A DNA stretch of 64,000 nt from Gordonia hongkongensis (GCF_023078355.1 NZ_CP095552.1:4216001-4280000); one strand, 5' to 3'. Positions 28,733 through 38,188 are shown, counted from the stretch's first letter. Translations and numbers: made by a program. Notes: generated from the letters alone by a model not told the origin.

Positions 28733-29509
28733 TCAGCCGAAGCGGCCCGAGATGTAGTCCTCGGTCTCCTTCTTCGTCGGGTTCGAGAACATCGTCTCGG
28801 TGTCGTTGATCTCGACGAGCTGTCCCGGCTGGCCGACCGCCTCGAGGTTGAAGAACGCGGTCTGATCGCTGACGCGGGCGGCCTGCTGCATGTTGTGGGT
28901 CACGATGACGATGGTGTACTCCTTCTTGAGTTCACCCATCAGGTCCTCGATGGCCAGCGTCGAGATCGGGTCGAGCGCCGAACACGGCTCGTCCATGAGC
29001 AGGACGTCGGGAGAGACCGCGATGGCGCGGGCGATGCACAGACGCTGCTGCTGACCACCCGACAGTCCGCCGCCCGGCTTGTCCAGGCGATCCTTGACCT
29101 CTTCCCAGAGGTTGGCGCCGCGCAGGCTCTTCTCGGCGACGTCGTCGAGCTGTGATCGGTTCCGCACACCCTGCAGACGCAGGCCGGCGACGACGTTGTC
29201 GCGGATCGACATCGTCGGGAACGGGTTCGGCCGCTGGAACACCATGCCGATGGTCGCGCGCACGCTCACCGGGTCCACGGTCTTGCCGTAGATGTCCTCG
29301 CCGTCGAGCAGCACGCTGCCCTTGGCGTAGGCACCCGGGGTGACCTCGTGCATGCGGTTGAGGGTTCGGAGCACGGTCGACTTACCGCAGCCCGACGGGC
29401 CGATGAACGCGGTGATGCAGCGCGGCGGCACCTCGAGGGTGACGTCCTTGACCGCGTGGAAGTCGCCGTAATAGATGTTCAGGTCTTTGATGTCGAGGCG
29501 CTTTGCCAT
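28733..29509 (-). CDS. pstB: Phosphate ABC transporter ATP-binding protein
   Basis: A 258-residue ATPase that powers high-affinity phosphate uptake. Walker A is GPSGCGKST (about residue 37), the ABC signature LSGGQQQR, Walker [14 protein letters not shown] and the switch histidine is in IVTHNMQQA. All are intact and the length is normal. It is the last gene of pstSCAB on the minus strand and corresponds to phoT (Rv0820). The full pst set is present here. Confidence 0.95.
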   Translation of the reverse strand: MAKRLDIKDLNIYYGDFHAVKDVTLEVPPRCITAFIGPSGCGKSTVLRTLNRMHEVTPGAYAKGSVLLDGEDIYGKTVDPVSVRATIGMVFQRPNPFPTMSIRDNVVAGLRLQGVRNRSQLDDVAEKSLRGANLWEEVKDRLDKPGGGLSGGQQQRLCIARAIAVSPDVLLMDEPCSALDPISTLAIEDLMGELKKEYTIVIVTHNMQQAARVSDQTAFFNLEAVGQPGQLVEINDTETMFSNPTKKETEDYISGRFG

Positions 29510-29554
29510 GTCATTGGTCCGTTCTGGAAAAGATGACCCGAGAAGGGTGGGTGG

Positions 29555-30454
29555 TCAGGAAGTCTTGGGGGCGAAGATCTTCGACACCGCCTTGGCGCCG
29601 AAGTAGACGATGGCAACGAGGATCACCAATGTCAGCGCCGCGCCCCATACCTGATCGAAGGCGCCCGGTCCGTTGTTGTACTGCTGCACCATCATCAGCG
29701 GCAGCGACTGCTGGTTGCCGTCGAAGGGATTCCAGTTCATCGCGCGGGTGGCACCGACGAGGATGAGGACCGGCGCCGATTCGCCCATGACCCGGGCGAT
29801 GGCCAGCATGACGCCGGTGACGATGCCCGACAGAGCCGTCGGCAGGACGATCTTCACGATCGTCTTCCACTTCGGGATACCCAGGGCGTACGACGCCTCG
29901 CGCAGGTCCTGCGGGACGATCTTCAGCATCTCTTCGGTGGCGCGCACCACGAGCGGGACCATCAGCAGCACCAGCGCGATCGCGACCACGAATCCCGAGC
30001 GGGGCAATCCGAGGGTGGTGCGCCACACCGCGTAGACGAACAGCGCGGCGACGATCGAGGGCACACCCGAGAGGATGTCGACCATGAACGTGGTGACACG
30101 CGCGAGCAGCGATTTCTTCGTCGCGTACTCCACCAGATAGATGGCGACGAAGATGCCGAGCGGGATGGAGATGACCGCCGCGAGGGCGGTCTGCATCAGC
30201 GTGCCGACGATCGCGTTGGCGGCGCCGCCGCGTCGCTCGGCCTGGGTCCACCAGTCGATGTCGATGATCGTCTCGATACCCCGCGACACCAGCGTGAAGA
30301 CCAACCAGAGCAGGGGAACCAGCGCCAGCAGCAGGGCGGCCATGACGGCGACACGGACGGTCCCGTCGGTGAAACGTCGGCGCCCGGACATCGGGGTGAA
30401 GCCGGAGGGCTTCTTGACCGGATCGGCCGCGGAAGTAGTCGTGGTCACAGACAT
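29555..30454 (-). CDS. pstA: Phosphate ABC transporter permease
   Basis: One of the two membrane subunits of the Pst importer, 299 residues. The N-terminal cytosolic tail is followed by six predicted helices, beginning VAVMAALLLALVPLLWLVFT. The ABC coupling segment is EEMLKIVPQDLREASYALGI, carrying the EAA motif. I prefer ATG 30454; a GTG six bases upstream overlaps the pstC stop (GTGA) and is equally possible. Tight spacing with pstC shows co-transcription. Confidence 0.93.
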   Translation of the reverse strand: MSVTTTTSAADPVKKPSGFTPMSGRRRFTDGTVRVAVMAALLLALVPLLWLVFTLVSRGIETIIDIDWWTQAERRGGAANAIVGTLMQTALAAVISIPLGIFVAIYLVEYATKKSLLARVTTFMVDILSGVPSIVAALFVYAVWRTTLGLPRSGFVVAIALVLLMVPLVVRATEEMLKIVPQDLREASYALGIPKWKTIVKIVLPTALSGIVTGVMLAIARVMGESAPVLILVGATRAMNWNPFDGNQQSLPLMMVQQYNNGPGAFDQVWGAALTLVILVAIVYFGAKAVSKIFAPKTS

Positions 30455-30456
30455 GG

Positions 30457-31515
30457 TCACTTCTTTCCGGCGACGACCGCGCGGGCGGCGGCGTTGACGA
30501 TGAAGGTCAGGACGAACAGGGTCAGGCCGGCCGAGATGTAGGCACCGGTCTTGGCGGGCGAGTCGAATTCGGCCGCGTTGTTGGCGATCTTGGTCGCGAA
30601 GGTCTCGCCGCTCTCCATGAGGTTGAAGTTCATGGGACCGGCGGTCGAGATGATGAGCAGCAGCGCCATCGTCTCGCCGAGCGCGCGACCCAGACCGAGC
30701 ATAGAACCGGAGATGTAGCCGGAGAACCCGAAGGGCAGCACGGCGACCTTGACGACCTCGAACTTGGTGGCGCCCAGGGCGAGCGCGGCTTCACGATGCC
30801 CCTTGGGGGTCTGCATGAAGACCTCGCGCGTGACCGCGGTGATGATCGGCAGGATCATGACCGCCAGCACGATGCCTGCGGTCAGCAGCGTGCCGCCGGT
30901 GCTCATGTTCGCGATCTGGGTGGGCTCCTGGAAGAACGGCAGGAAGCCGAGATTGCCGACCAGCCACTCGTTCACCGGCACCAGCGCCGGGCCGAGCACG
31001 AGAATGCCCCAGAGGCCGTAGACGATGGACGGCACCGCCGCGAGGAGGTCGACGGTGTAGGTGATCGGGCCGACGAAGCGCTTCGGCGCGTACTCGGTGA
31101 GGAAGATCGAGATACCCAGCGCCACCGGCATGGCGATCAGCAGCGCGATGACCGACACCACGACCGTTGCGTAGAACAGCTGGGGGATACCGAAGGCGAG
31201 CTGATCTCCGCTGGTGATCCACTGCCCGGTGTAGGTGAAGAAGTTCTCCTCGTTCTGCGCCAGCGACGGAATCGCCTGTGCGAGAAGGAAGAGTGCGATC
31301 AGCGCGATGACGATCGAGACCACGAATCCCGAGCCGACGGCCAGGGTGCGGAACACCCGGTCGGCGACGCGGTGATGCGCGGCCGCGTGGAGCGAGGATC
31401 CGGGTTGGTCGGGCGATGACCCGGGGGCCTGGAATTCGCCGGTGTCCGGCGGGATCGCGCCACCCTCTTTGCTCAGCGAGGTCATGCGTCCTTCTTGTGA
31501 TTCGGCTCTGGTCAT
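30457..31515 (-). CDS. pstC: Phosphate ABC transporter permease
   Basis: The second Pst membrane subunit, about 352 residues. After a polar N-terminus of some 60 residues come six helices (FVVSIVIALIALFLLAQAIP first). The EAA coupling segment is TPKGHREAALALGATKFEV, and ALGETMALLLI near the end is typical of PstC. Several starts are possible: ATG 31515 (chosen, with GGGAAG upstream), ATG 31485 (GAAGGA) or GTG 31545. It lies 112 bases downstream of pstS. Confidence 0.92.
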   Translation of the reverse strand: MTRAESQEGRMTSLSKEGGAIPPDTGEFQAPGSSPDQPGSSLHAAAHHRVADRVFRTLAVGSGFVVSIVIALIALFLLAQAIPSLAQNEENFFTYTGQWITSGDQLAFGIPQLFYATVVVSVIALLIAMPVALGISIFLTEYAPKRFVGPITYTVDLLAAVPSIVYGLWGILVLGPALVPVNEWLVGNLGFLPFFQEPTQIANMSTGGTLLTAGIVLAVMILPIITAVTREVFMQTPKGHREAALALGATKFEVVKVAVLPFGFSGYISGSMLGLGRALGETMALLLIISTAGPMNFNLMESGETFATKIANNAAEFDSPAKTGAYISAGLTLFVLTFIVNAAARAVVAGKK

Positions 31516-31627
31516 TGGGGCCACTTCCCGCCGTCTCGTGGACACGCGAAATGTCGTGTCAGTGTGTCAACCACACGCGCGGGACCGCAACCGAGGCGGC
31601 CCCGCGCACGTGATCAGAGGGGATTGA

Positions 31628-32707
31628 TCAGGCGTTCCCGGACCCACCGGACAGCGAGTCGATGGTCCCCTGCAGCTTGGTCTTGAAGGCGTCGGGTACC
31701 GGCACGTAGCCGATCTCCTCGAGGCCGGCCTGGCCGTCGTTCAGGACCGCGGTGAACGCGTCCTTCAGCGTCTGGCTGGTGGCCTCGTCCTCGTAGCCCG
31801 CCGAGCAGACGATCGAGTACGGGGTGAGCAGCAGCGGGTAGGCGCCCGGAGCCTTCGAAGCGAACAGGGCGTCGGTGTCGACGACGAGGTCCTTGCTGGC
31901 CGGATCGGCGAAGGCCAGCGACTCGAGGGCGTTGCCCGCGCTCTCCGCGTTCAGCGTGACCGGGCCGGCGCCGAAGTCGATCTGAGCGACACCGAGGTCG
32001 TTCTCGGTGGCGAAGCCCCACTCGACGTAGGTGATCGAACCCGGGGTCTTCTTGACGGTGTCGCCGACGCCGGTCGACTTCGAGGCACCGGAACCGACAC
32101 CCTTGGGTGCGAATTCCTTGCTGTGCTCGTACGGCCAGTCAGCGGGGGCCGAGTTCTCCAGGAAGCGCTGGAAGTTGTCGGTGGTGCCCGAGCTGTCCGA
32201 GCGGTACACCGGCACGATGTCGGTGGTGGGCAGCGTCACGCCGGGGTTCAGCGCGGCGATCTTGGGATCGTTCCAGGTGGTGATCTTGCCGTTGAAGATC
32301 TGCGCGATGACGCTGGGGTTGAGCTTGAGGTCCTCGACACCGTCGAGGTTGTAGGCGACCGCGACGGGGCCGACGACCAGCGGGAGGTGCCAGGGGGCGT
32401 TGCCGTTGCAACGTGCGGTGGCGTCGGTGACCTCGTCGTCCTTGAGGGCCGAGTCCGAGCCGGCGAAGTCGACGTCGCCCGCGATGAACTTCTTGATGCC
32501 GTCGCCCGAGCCGCTGCCGGTGTAGTCGAGCACGATGTCGCTGTTGTCGGTGAGGACCTGGCTGAAGTGCTCCATGGCCTTCTGCTGCGCGGTCGAGCCC
32601 TCGCCGCTGACAGTCTGTTCGCTTCCCCCACCGCCGCACGCCGTGACGAGTGTCAGTGCCGCGATCGCCGACACCGACGCCAGGGCGCCGTTCCGATTGA
32701 TTTTCAC
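31628..32707 (-). CDS. pstS: Phosphate-binding lipoprotein PstS
   Basis: The extracytoplasmic phosphate receptor of the Pst transporter, 359 residues. The lipoprotein signal peptide ends LTLVTAC, with Cys24 as the lipid anchor. Phosphate-contact regions are seen as SGEGSTAQQ, DYTGSGSGDGIKKF and YRSDSSGTTDNFQRF. I choose GTG 32707 because it starts the signal peptide directly; the frame upstream has no such features. It is first in the pstSCAB operon. A PHO-box-like repeat pair lies about 100 bases upstream, in a 231-base region shared with the divergent iron-box gene. Confidence 0.94.
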   Translation of the reverse strand: MKINRNGALASVSAIAALTLVTACGGGGSEQTVSGEGSTAQQKAMEHFSQVLTDNSDIVLDYTGSGSGDGIKKFIAGDVDFAGSDSALKDDEVTDATARCNGNAPWHLPLVVGPVAVAYNLDGVEDLKLNPSVIAQIFNGKITTWNDPKIAALNPGVTLPTTDIVPVYRSDSSGTTDNFQRFLENSAPADWPYEHSKEFAPKGVGSGASKSTGVGDTVKKTPGSITYVEWGFATENDLGVAQIDFGAGPVTLNAESAGNALESLAFADPASKDLVVDTDALFASKAPGAYPLLLTPYSIVCSAGYEDEATSQTLKDAFTAVLNDGQAGLEEIGYVPVPDAFKTKLQGTIDSLSGGSGNA

Positions 32708-32807
32708 CGCTGGTGTTGCCTTTCCGTTCGCGTCCCCGCACCGACTGGCGTCGGCTCCGGAGTGTCCGAGTGGAAAGCTATGGGGGCGTGGTGGACTGAT
32801 CCCCTCC

Positions 32808-32829
32808 AAAAGATGAACGACAGGTGAAC
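32808..32829 (-). promoter_or_regulatory. PHO-box-like direct repeats upstream of pstS
   Basis: On the minus strand GTTCACCTGTC is followed directly by GTTCATCTTTT, two 11-base units of the GTTCAYC type. It is the same arrangement as upstream of phoU at 27614-27635, so both likely bind the same phosphate-response regulator. Confidence 0.65.
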
Positions 32830-32901
32830 TGGCCAAGGCAGACGGGGTGCGACCTGCCCAGGCGTGATCGTACGTGATCTGCGTAACCCGACATTCGAGA
32901 C

Positions 32902-32920
32902 TTAGGCAAGCCTTGCTATA
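32902..32920 (+). promoter_or_regulatory. DtxR/IdeR iron-box-like site
   Basis: TTAGGCAAGCCTTGCTATA retains the TTAGG half and the central AGCCT of the DtxR/IdeR consensus, and AGGCAAG is roughly mirrored by CTTGCT. It lies 18 bases upstream of the ATG at 32939. TATAGT at 32917-32922 overlaps its right end and may be the -10 element, so a bound repressor would block transcription. Confidence 0.6.
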
Positions 32921-32938
32921 GTTCTGCGGATCGCACTC

Positions 32939-34237
32939 ATGGCAACGCCTTCACCAACCCCGGATTCGACCCCCGGCACGTCGACCCCCCCGGCACCCCG
33001 ACCCGGCGGGCTCCGGCGTATCCGAAGCGCGGCGATCGACCGGTTGCACGGACACAACCGGGCGGCGCTCGTCATCGGCCCCCTGGCTCTACTGTCCCGC
33101 GCGGTCGCCGCCGAACGGATCGTCCGGCTCGCGCGAATCGGTCCACACACCCGGGTCGGGCTCCTGCCCTCGCCGCACCGGCGACACTGGGTCTTCGATC
33201 CGGACGCGGCGGCCGACGCGGTCATCGCCGCACCACCCCCGGCGGCGGGTGCCGATCCGGCCCGCCTGTTCGAGGCCCTGTACTCGCTGCCACACCGGCC
33301 GCTTCGGATCGTGCTGGCCGGTGATCACCTCGCGCTGGACTACGACCACGGACTCGGCGACCTCACGCTGCTGAATCTGATCGTCGACGTGATCGTCGGC
33401 GCGGTCGACCCGTCGGGGTTGCCGCCCCGGGGCCCCGCCGTCCCCCCACTGCTCGTCGCGGCGGCGGCCACCGTGGCCGATCCACGACGAGCCCTGGCGC
33501 TCTTGCGTTTCCGGCGACACCGCGAAATAGTCCAGCCGGTGCCTGCGCGGCGACCGGTGCCTCCCCGACGACCGGCGGCCGCGAATGTCCACATCCCGGC
33601 CGACGACGTCGAAGCGATCCGGTCCGGCCGGGCGGCGTCGATGCCGGGAACCGGCCTGTTCGCCGTCTACACGGTCGCCCTGGTCGCCGCACTGACCGAG
33701 GCCGGCGTGGCGCTCAACCCGATGGTCACGCTGCCCTTCGACGCGCGCCATCACCTGCCGACGTCGATGCGGACCTACGCCAATTTCTCTGCAGGACTGA
33801 GCTTTCCGGTGTCCGACACCACGTCGGCGGCCGCCCTGCAACGGGAGATGACCGCGTCGGCCCGGATGGGCCGGCCGGCTGCCAACCTGGCGCTCGCCAC
33901 CGTCAAGACCCTGCGCCGTGCCCGCACGGGCGGATCGGCTTCGCCGGCCCCGTGCGTCCCCGCCGAGGGCCCGGTCCATGCAGAGCTGCTCCATTCGAGT
34001 GTCGGTCACCTGCCCGGCCGCCGACGCGGCTGGCAGTGGTCCGACCCGGCGCGTGCCACCGTCATCGCCGTGGCCACGCCACCGTCGGCGGCCGGTATCA
34101 CGGTCACGACCGGATTCGTGGACGGCGGGATCTCCATGACCGCCGCATTCCGCGACGACGTCTTCGACCCGGCCCGTATCCGCGCGGCCATGGATGCCGT
34201 CGCGGGGCACGCCGCCCGGATCGTCGGGGTGCCCTGA
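32939..34237 (+). CDS. CAT/condensation-superfamily acyltransferase-like protein
   Basis: A 432-residue protein whose fold signals point to the CoA-dependent acyltransferase/condensation superfamily (PapA-like, WS/DGAT-like). The active-site region reads LALDYDHGLGDLTLLN near residue 135, keeping HxxxD in place of the HHxxxDG motif; DARHHLPTSMRTYANFSAG is a second conserved-looking region. The N-terminus is proline-rich, with no signal peptide. The acyl donor and acceptor are unknown. The upstream iron box and the downstream thioesterase suggest a role in an iron-regulated lipid or siderophore pathway. The pair is inserted between pstS and mshD, which are closer together in mycobacteria. Confidence 0.65.
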   Translation: MATPSPTPDSTPGTSTPPAPRPGGLRRIRSAAIDRLHGHNRAALVIGPLALLSRAVAAERIVRLARIGPHTRVGLLPSPHRRHWVFDPDAAADAVIAAPPPAAGADPARLFEALYSLPHRPLRIVLAGDHLALDYDHGLGDLTLLNLIVDVIVGAVDPSGLPPRGPAVPPLLVAAAATVADPRRALALLRFRRHREIVQPVPARRPVPPRRPAAANVHIPADDVEAIRSGRAASMPGTGLFAVYTVALVAALTEAGVALNPMVTLPFDARHHLPTSMRTYANFSAGLSFPVSDTTSAAALQREMTASARMGRPAANLALATVKTLRRARTGGSASPAPCVPAEGPVHAELLHSSVGHLPGRRRGWQWSDPARATVIAVATPPSAAGITVTTGFVDGGISMTAAFRDDVFDPARIRAAMDAVAGHAARIVGVP

Positions 34238-34303
34238 CGCCCTCCGGTCCCCCGCCTCATCAGCGAACCCCATCCGACCCCGAGCTATCGAAGGCCGAAA
34301 AAC

Positions 34304-35242
34304 GTGCTGTCCTCCCATCCTGTCGAGCCACTGGCCGACCCGGTGACCCCAGTCCCCGTCGCGGCCGTGCACGCTGATCCGGTCCCCGACGATGCAGTCC
34401 GGACAGAGCCGACCCTCTCGGTGATCGTCTGCTGCTACACGGAGCGTCGACGTCGGCTGCTCGACGCCGCGATCGCCGAGGTCCGCGCGCAACTGGGTCC
34501 CGCCGACGAACTGCGCGAGGGCGCCGGGCGACCGGTGTTCTGTTTCACCGGCGCGGGCGCATCCGCGCTCACCTTCGTGCCATTCGCCGATCGCATCGGC
34601 GAACTCGACGCCATCGGTTCGGTTTTCGCGTTCGCGCCACATGGCCTGGACACCCGCGGCATCCCCGACTGGACGGTCGACGCCGCCGTCCGGCGTCACC
34701 TCCGCGACCTACGTCGCATCCAGCCGGAGGGGCCTTACATCCTCGTGGGCCACTCTCTGGGCGGGTTCATCGCCCTGGAGACCGCGCGACGCCTCGAGGC
34801 CGACGGGCACCATGTCGATCTGGTCGTCGTGGTGGACACGTTCGTCCCACCGCGGGTGCTGCATCGCGCCAAACGCGCCGACCCGTCTCTCACGACGACC
34901 ACCACATATGAACCGCTCCCCCGGAAAGAACTGTGGCGCCGACGAATTCGTGTTCCACTCGCCGGTGTGGTGAGAACCTCGCCGACCGCCGACGCGCAGG
35001 CACTCGAGGAACTCGGCGTCCGGGTGGCGCGGCTGCACCGCCCCCGCCCGTACACCGGTCGCGCGCTCGTGGTGCAGGGCAGCGAGAATCGTGACGACCC
35101 GTCGGTGTGGCGGCGGCACATCGTGACCGGGGACGTCGACGTCCTCCGTCTCGAGTGCAATCACCTGTCCGTGGTTCGCGAGCCCCACATCGGCGACGTC
35201 GTCGACGCCATCGGCGCCGCACTCGGGCAGCCTCAGCCGTAG
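34304..35242 (+). CDS. Thioesterase with a glycosyltransferase-like N-terminal fragment
   Basis: A 312-residue protein. Residues about 70-312 form a type II/NRPS-type thioesterase: FCFTGAGASALTFVPFADRI, nucleophile Ser in VGHSLGGFIALE, Asp in VVVVDTF and a histidine in CNHLSVV. Residues about 35-62, LSVIVCCYTERRRRLLDAAI, instead look like the first strand and helix of a family 2 glycosyltransferase; nothing more of that fold is present. The protein may be a deletion fusion of two genes. It lies 66 bases after the acyltransferase and probably shares its iron-box promoter. Its 3' end overlaps mshD convergently by 10 bases. Substrate unknown. Confidence 0.75.
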   Translation: MLSSHPVEPLADPVTPVPVAAVHADPVPDDAVRTEPTLSVIVCCYTERRRRLLDAAIAEVRAQLGPADELREGAGRPVFCFTGAGASALTFVPFADRIGELDAIGSVFAFAPHGLDTRGIPDWTVDAAVRRHLRDLRRIQPEGPYILVGHSLGGFIALETARRLEADGHHVDLVVVVDTFVPPRVLHRAKRADPSLTTTTTYEPLPRKELWRRRIRVPLAGVVRTSPTADAQALEELGVRVARLHRPRPYTGRALVVQGSENRDDPSVWRRHIVTGDVDVLRLECNHLSVVREPHIGDVVDAIGAALGQPQP

Positions 35243-36156
35243 GCGACGTCGACGGCGTATCGGGTGAACCCGAGGCGCTCGTAGGTGTGCAGCGCGGCGA
35301 CGTTGTCACCCTCCACGTAGAGGTTGATCTGCGAGACGCCCTCGCGCGCAAGATGATGCAGACCGGCGAGCGTCAACAACCGACCCAGTCCGCGACCCTG
35401 CGCCGCAGGATCGACGCCGACGATGTACACCTCGCCGAGGTCCGCGTCGTGCCGCTTCGTCCAGTGGAACCCGAGGAGCTTGCCATCTCCCCCGCCCGAC
35501 CCGTCGCCGGCACGGTCGAAGGCGAGGAACAAACCCGCCGGATCGAACCAGTCGGCGGCAACCCGTTCACGGATCTGCTCCGGCGACCAGCCACCCTGCT
35601 CGGGATGCCAGTCGAAGGCCGCGTTGTTCACCCGCAGGATCTCGGCGTCATCGGCCGCTCCGGCATAGGTCCGCAGGTCGACCGTCGGGTCGACGACGAG
35701 TTCGAAGAGTTCGTGGCCGGGTCCGACCGGGCGGCGCAGCTGCAGCAGTTCGCGACGTTTTGTCAGCCCCATCGCCGCGGCGAGCGCCACCGCACCAGGC
35801 AGATCCCCATGAGCCCACACCCGGACCCCCGACCCCGATTCGGGCGCGGCCCCGAACGCCGCGTCGAGCAGCGCCCGGCCGTGTCCCTCCCGGCGGTGCG
35901 CCGGGTCGACGACCGCCTCGATCATGGCCGGCTCGCCGTCGCGACCGGGGACGATGACGGCGTACCCGGCCTTCGACCAGACGTGCACGATCGGTGAACC
36001 CTCGGGGGCGTCGATCGCGGTGACCGCCCCCTCCGAGAGCGGGGCGACACCATCGGCGGCGTTCGCCTCGCGCACCAGCCGGTGAGCGAAATCAGCGACG
36101 TCGTCGGGCAGTGCGCCTCGACGCACCTGCGGGTCCTCAGTTCCCGGCACTGGCAC
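35233..36156 (-). CDS. mshD: Mycothiol synthase
   Basis: A 307-residue protein with two GNAT acetyltransferase domains. It acetylates Cys-GlcN-Ins in the last step of mycothiol synthesis, the low-molecular-weight thiol of actinobacteria. The C-terminal acetyl-CoA site is [19 protein letters not shown]; the first domain has the related [20 protein letters not shown] 36156 has GAGGAG four bases upstream and overlaps the end of glnR by 20 bases; the longer frame adds only Ser/Thr/Arg-rich sequence. Position equals Rv0819. Confidence 0.92.
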   Translation of the reverse strand: MPVPGTEDPQVRRGALPDDVADFAHRLVREANAADGVAPLSEGAVTAIDAPEGSPIVHVWSKAGYAVIVPGRDGEPAMIEAVVDPAHRREGHGRALLDAAFGAAPESGSGVRVWAHGDLPGAVALAAAMGLTKRRELLQLRRPVGPGHELFELVVDPTVDLRTYAGAADDAEILRVNNAAFDWHPEQGGWSPEQIRERVAADWFDPAGLFLAFDRAGDGSGGGDGKLLGFHWTKRHDADLGEVYIVGVDPAAQGRGLGRLLTLAGLHHLAREGVSQINLYVEGDNVAALHTYERLGFTRYAVDVAYG

Positions 36157-36943
36157 TGAACTCCTCGTCGAACGGATCGGGACCGTCGAGCGCGTCGTCG
36201 AAGTCATCGGTGTCGACCGCATCGGGACCGGATGCGTCCTCGGACAGGTCGGCGTCCGCTGCGGGCGCCCGGCCACGCGTCGGACGGACTGCCTTGTATC
36301 CGACGTTGCGGACGGTCCCGATCAGCGACTCGTGCTCGCTGCCGAGTTTGGCGCGGAGTCGACGGACATGGACGTCGACGGTGCGGGTGCCGCCGAAGAA
36401 GTCGTACCCCCACACCTCCTGGAGCAGCTGGGCGCGCGTGAACACGCGACCCGCATTCTGCGCCAAGTACTTCAGGAGCTCGAACTCCTTGTAGGTCAGG
36501 TCGAGCGGACGTCCGCGCAGGCGTGCGGTGTAGGTGCCCTCGTCGATGACGAGTTCACCCAGCGTGACCTTGCCCGAGGACTCCTCCGCAGCAACCCCGC
36601 GGGTACGGACCACGAGCAGGCGCAACCGGGCATCGAGTTCGGCCGGACCGGTACCCGGCAGCAGGAATTCGTCTATGCCCCAGTCCGCGTTGACCGCGAC
36701 CAGCCCGCCCTCGGTCAGCACCGCCGCGACCGGCACCGAGGAGCCGGTGCTGCCCAACAGGCGGCACAGCCCGCGGGCCGCCGCCAAATCGGCGCGGGCA
36801 TCGACCAGCGCCACATCGGCGTTCCCCGCCTCCATGAGTGACGACACCTCGGTCGGAGCGGTCCGCACCGTGTGCGCGAGCAGCGACAACGACGGCAAGA
36901 CCGACTCCGGATTCGGGTCGGCCGTCAACAACAAGAGATCCAC
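36137..36943 (-). CDS. glnR: Nitrogen-response regulator GlnR
   Basis: A 268-residue OmpR-type regulator that controls nitrogen assimilation genes. The N-terminal receiver-like domain ([27 protein letters not shown]) is atypical and, in known GlnR proteins, works without classical Asp phosphorylation. The winged-helix domain is strongly conserved ([26 protein letters not shown]..., [17 protein letters not shown]). The acidic tail after about residue 225 is probably disordered. GTG 36943, with GGAG upstream, gives the normal N-terminus; the frame extends to 36997 without features. mshD follows directly, as in mycobacteria (Rv0818-Rv0819). Confidence 0.92.
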   Translation of the reverse strand: MDLLLLTADPNPESVLPSLSLLAHTVRTAPTEVSSLMEAGNADVALVDARADLAAARGLCRLLGSTGSSVPVAAVLTEGGLVAVNADWGIDEFLLPGTGPAELDARLRLLVVRTRGVAAEESSGKVTLGELVIDEGTYTARLRGRPLDLTYKEFELLKYLAQNAGRVFTRAQLLQEVWGYDFFGGTRTVDVHVRRLRAKLGSEHESLIGTVRNVGYKAVRPTRGRAPAADADLSEDASGPDAVDTDDFDDALDGPDPFDEEFSASAGN

Positions 36944-37154
36944 CCAGCACTCCGATCTCGTTCGTCCCCGTCCCGGACCATCCAGATCGCTCACCACGAC
37001 GTGAACGCCACCCGCGCGTGGCTCGGCGATTGTTTACGCCGCCTTACCAACGTGTGCGAGATAGGTGACAGAATAGCGCCACCGGCGCGCTCACCTGTTA
37101 ACAAGGCGACCACGACCGCCGGATGACCACGACGGGGAGGGTGATCGGCCGAGC

Positions 37155-38012
37155 ATGCCGCGCATCCGGAAAGTGCTTGTCATCGGTGTGGTCGCCGCCC
37201 TGGCCGCCGCGGGGGTCGCGCTCGGCGTGGACGTCGGGGCCGCCATTCGCGGGGAGCATCAGTTCTCCCGCGCCCTCGCCCAATCCCCCCGCGTGACATT
37301 CGATCCCGAGGTCACCATCGCGGGTTTCCCGTTCACCTCGCAGTCGTCCGCCGGTCACTTCGACGGGGCCACGATCGCCGCCCGCGGCGTCGAACTACCC
37401 GGATGTCCGCCCGCCCGCGGCGTCTGCCGCGGTGAGCTGGGTGCTTCTCTCGGCCCGTTCGACGTGGCCGACGGCAGCGGATTCTCGGCGAGTGATGTTC
37501 TCCACACCGGCTCGATCTCGGCGTACACCCGCCTCGATGCCGTCACCCTGGCCCGGTATCTGCGCATCGTCGACCTGACCGTCAGCACCCCGGGACCGGA
37601 CGACACGGCGGGCGCAGGCGGGCCCCAGGACGGCATCGTCAGTCGCGAGAGCGGCGTCGTGCTCACCGGCACGGTCGCACTGCCGCCGGGCGACGGGCTC
37701 GATCCCGCCGACCCGCCGTCGGCGTCGTCCTACGACGGCCCCAAGGTGCGCGTGAGTGTGTCCGTCGACCTCTCGGTCGTCGACGGCGCACTGGACATCC
37801 GGGCGACCGGCTTCTACACCGGCCCCGAACGCCACGTCGACGCCGAGGTCCCGGCGGAATTCCGCGCCGCGGTGCTCGATCGGTTCAGCCTGACGCTCCC
37901 CCGCCTGCCGATGGCCTGGGATGTCGAACCCGATCGCGCGGAGAGTTTCGGCGGGGACGTCCAACTGGTCGGCGACTCCGGTCCGGCATCGGTGCGTCTC
38001 GACCGCTTCTGA
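37155..38012 (+). CDS. lmeA: DUF2993 (LmeA-like) envelope protein
   Basis: A 285-residue exported or membrane-anchored protein with an N-terminal hydrophobic segment (VLVIGVVAALAAAGVALGVD). The DUF2993 domain starts with PRVTFDPEVTIAGFPFTSQ. In mycobacteria LmeA (Rv0817c) supports mannan elongation of lipomannan and lipoarabinomannan in the periplasm. A 25-residue Gly/Pro/Asp-rich insertion near residue 150 looks like a loop. It is divergent from glnR, matching the conserved gene order. Confidence 0.82.
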   Translation: MPRIRKVLVIGVVAALAAAGVALGVDVGAAIRGEHQFSRALAQSPRVTFDPEVTIAGFPFTSQSSAGHFDGATIAARGVELPGCPPARGVCRGELGASLGPFDVADGSGFSASDVLHTGSISAYTRLDAVTLARYLRIVDLTVSTPGPDDTAGAGGPQDGIVSRESGVVLTGTVALPPGDGLDPADPPSASSYDGPKVRVSVSVDLSVVDGALDIRATGFYTGPERHVDAEVPAEFRAAVLDRFSLTLPRLPMAWDVEPDRAESFGGDVQLVGDSGPASVRLDRF

Positions 38013-38098
38013 GCAGTTCAGACCGTGTTCTCCCGGCCTCGGCGGCAAAGCACCCCGGCCGTTGGGGGCTCGATCGGCTCTGTTGTACCCTCGTGGGC

Positions 38099-38188
38099 AT
38101 GCAGCAGCGCCGTGAGTACTTGCTCACACGACGCCGGGCGATCGACTTCTGTCGTGTCGCCGACTGCTGTTGTCGCACTCGCCGTTGA
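38099..38188 (+). CDS. Polycysteine leader peptide (cysteine attenuator uORF)
   Basis: A 29-codon ORF starting MQQRREYLLTRRRAIDF and ending with CRVADCCCRTRR: four of the last twelve codons or so specify cysteine, three in a row. TACCCT at 38086-38091 ends 7 bases before the ATG, fitting leaderless translation. The stop codon overlaps the left arm of a hairpin. Polycysteine leaderless uORFs upstream of the cysA2 operon are described in mycobacteria as cysteine-responsive attenuators. Stalling at the Cys codons when cysteine is scarce would change folding of the downstream RNA and allow expression of cysA2-sseC. Confidence 0.85.
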   Translation: MQQRREYLLTRRRAIDFCRVADCCCRTRR

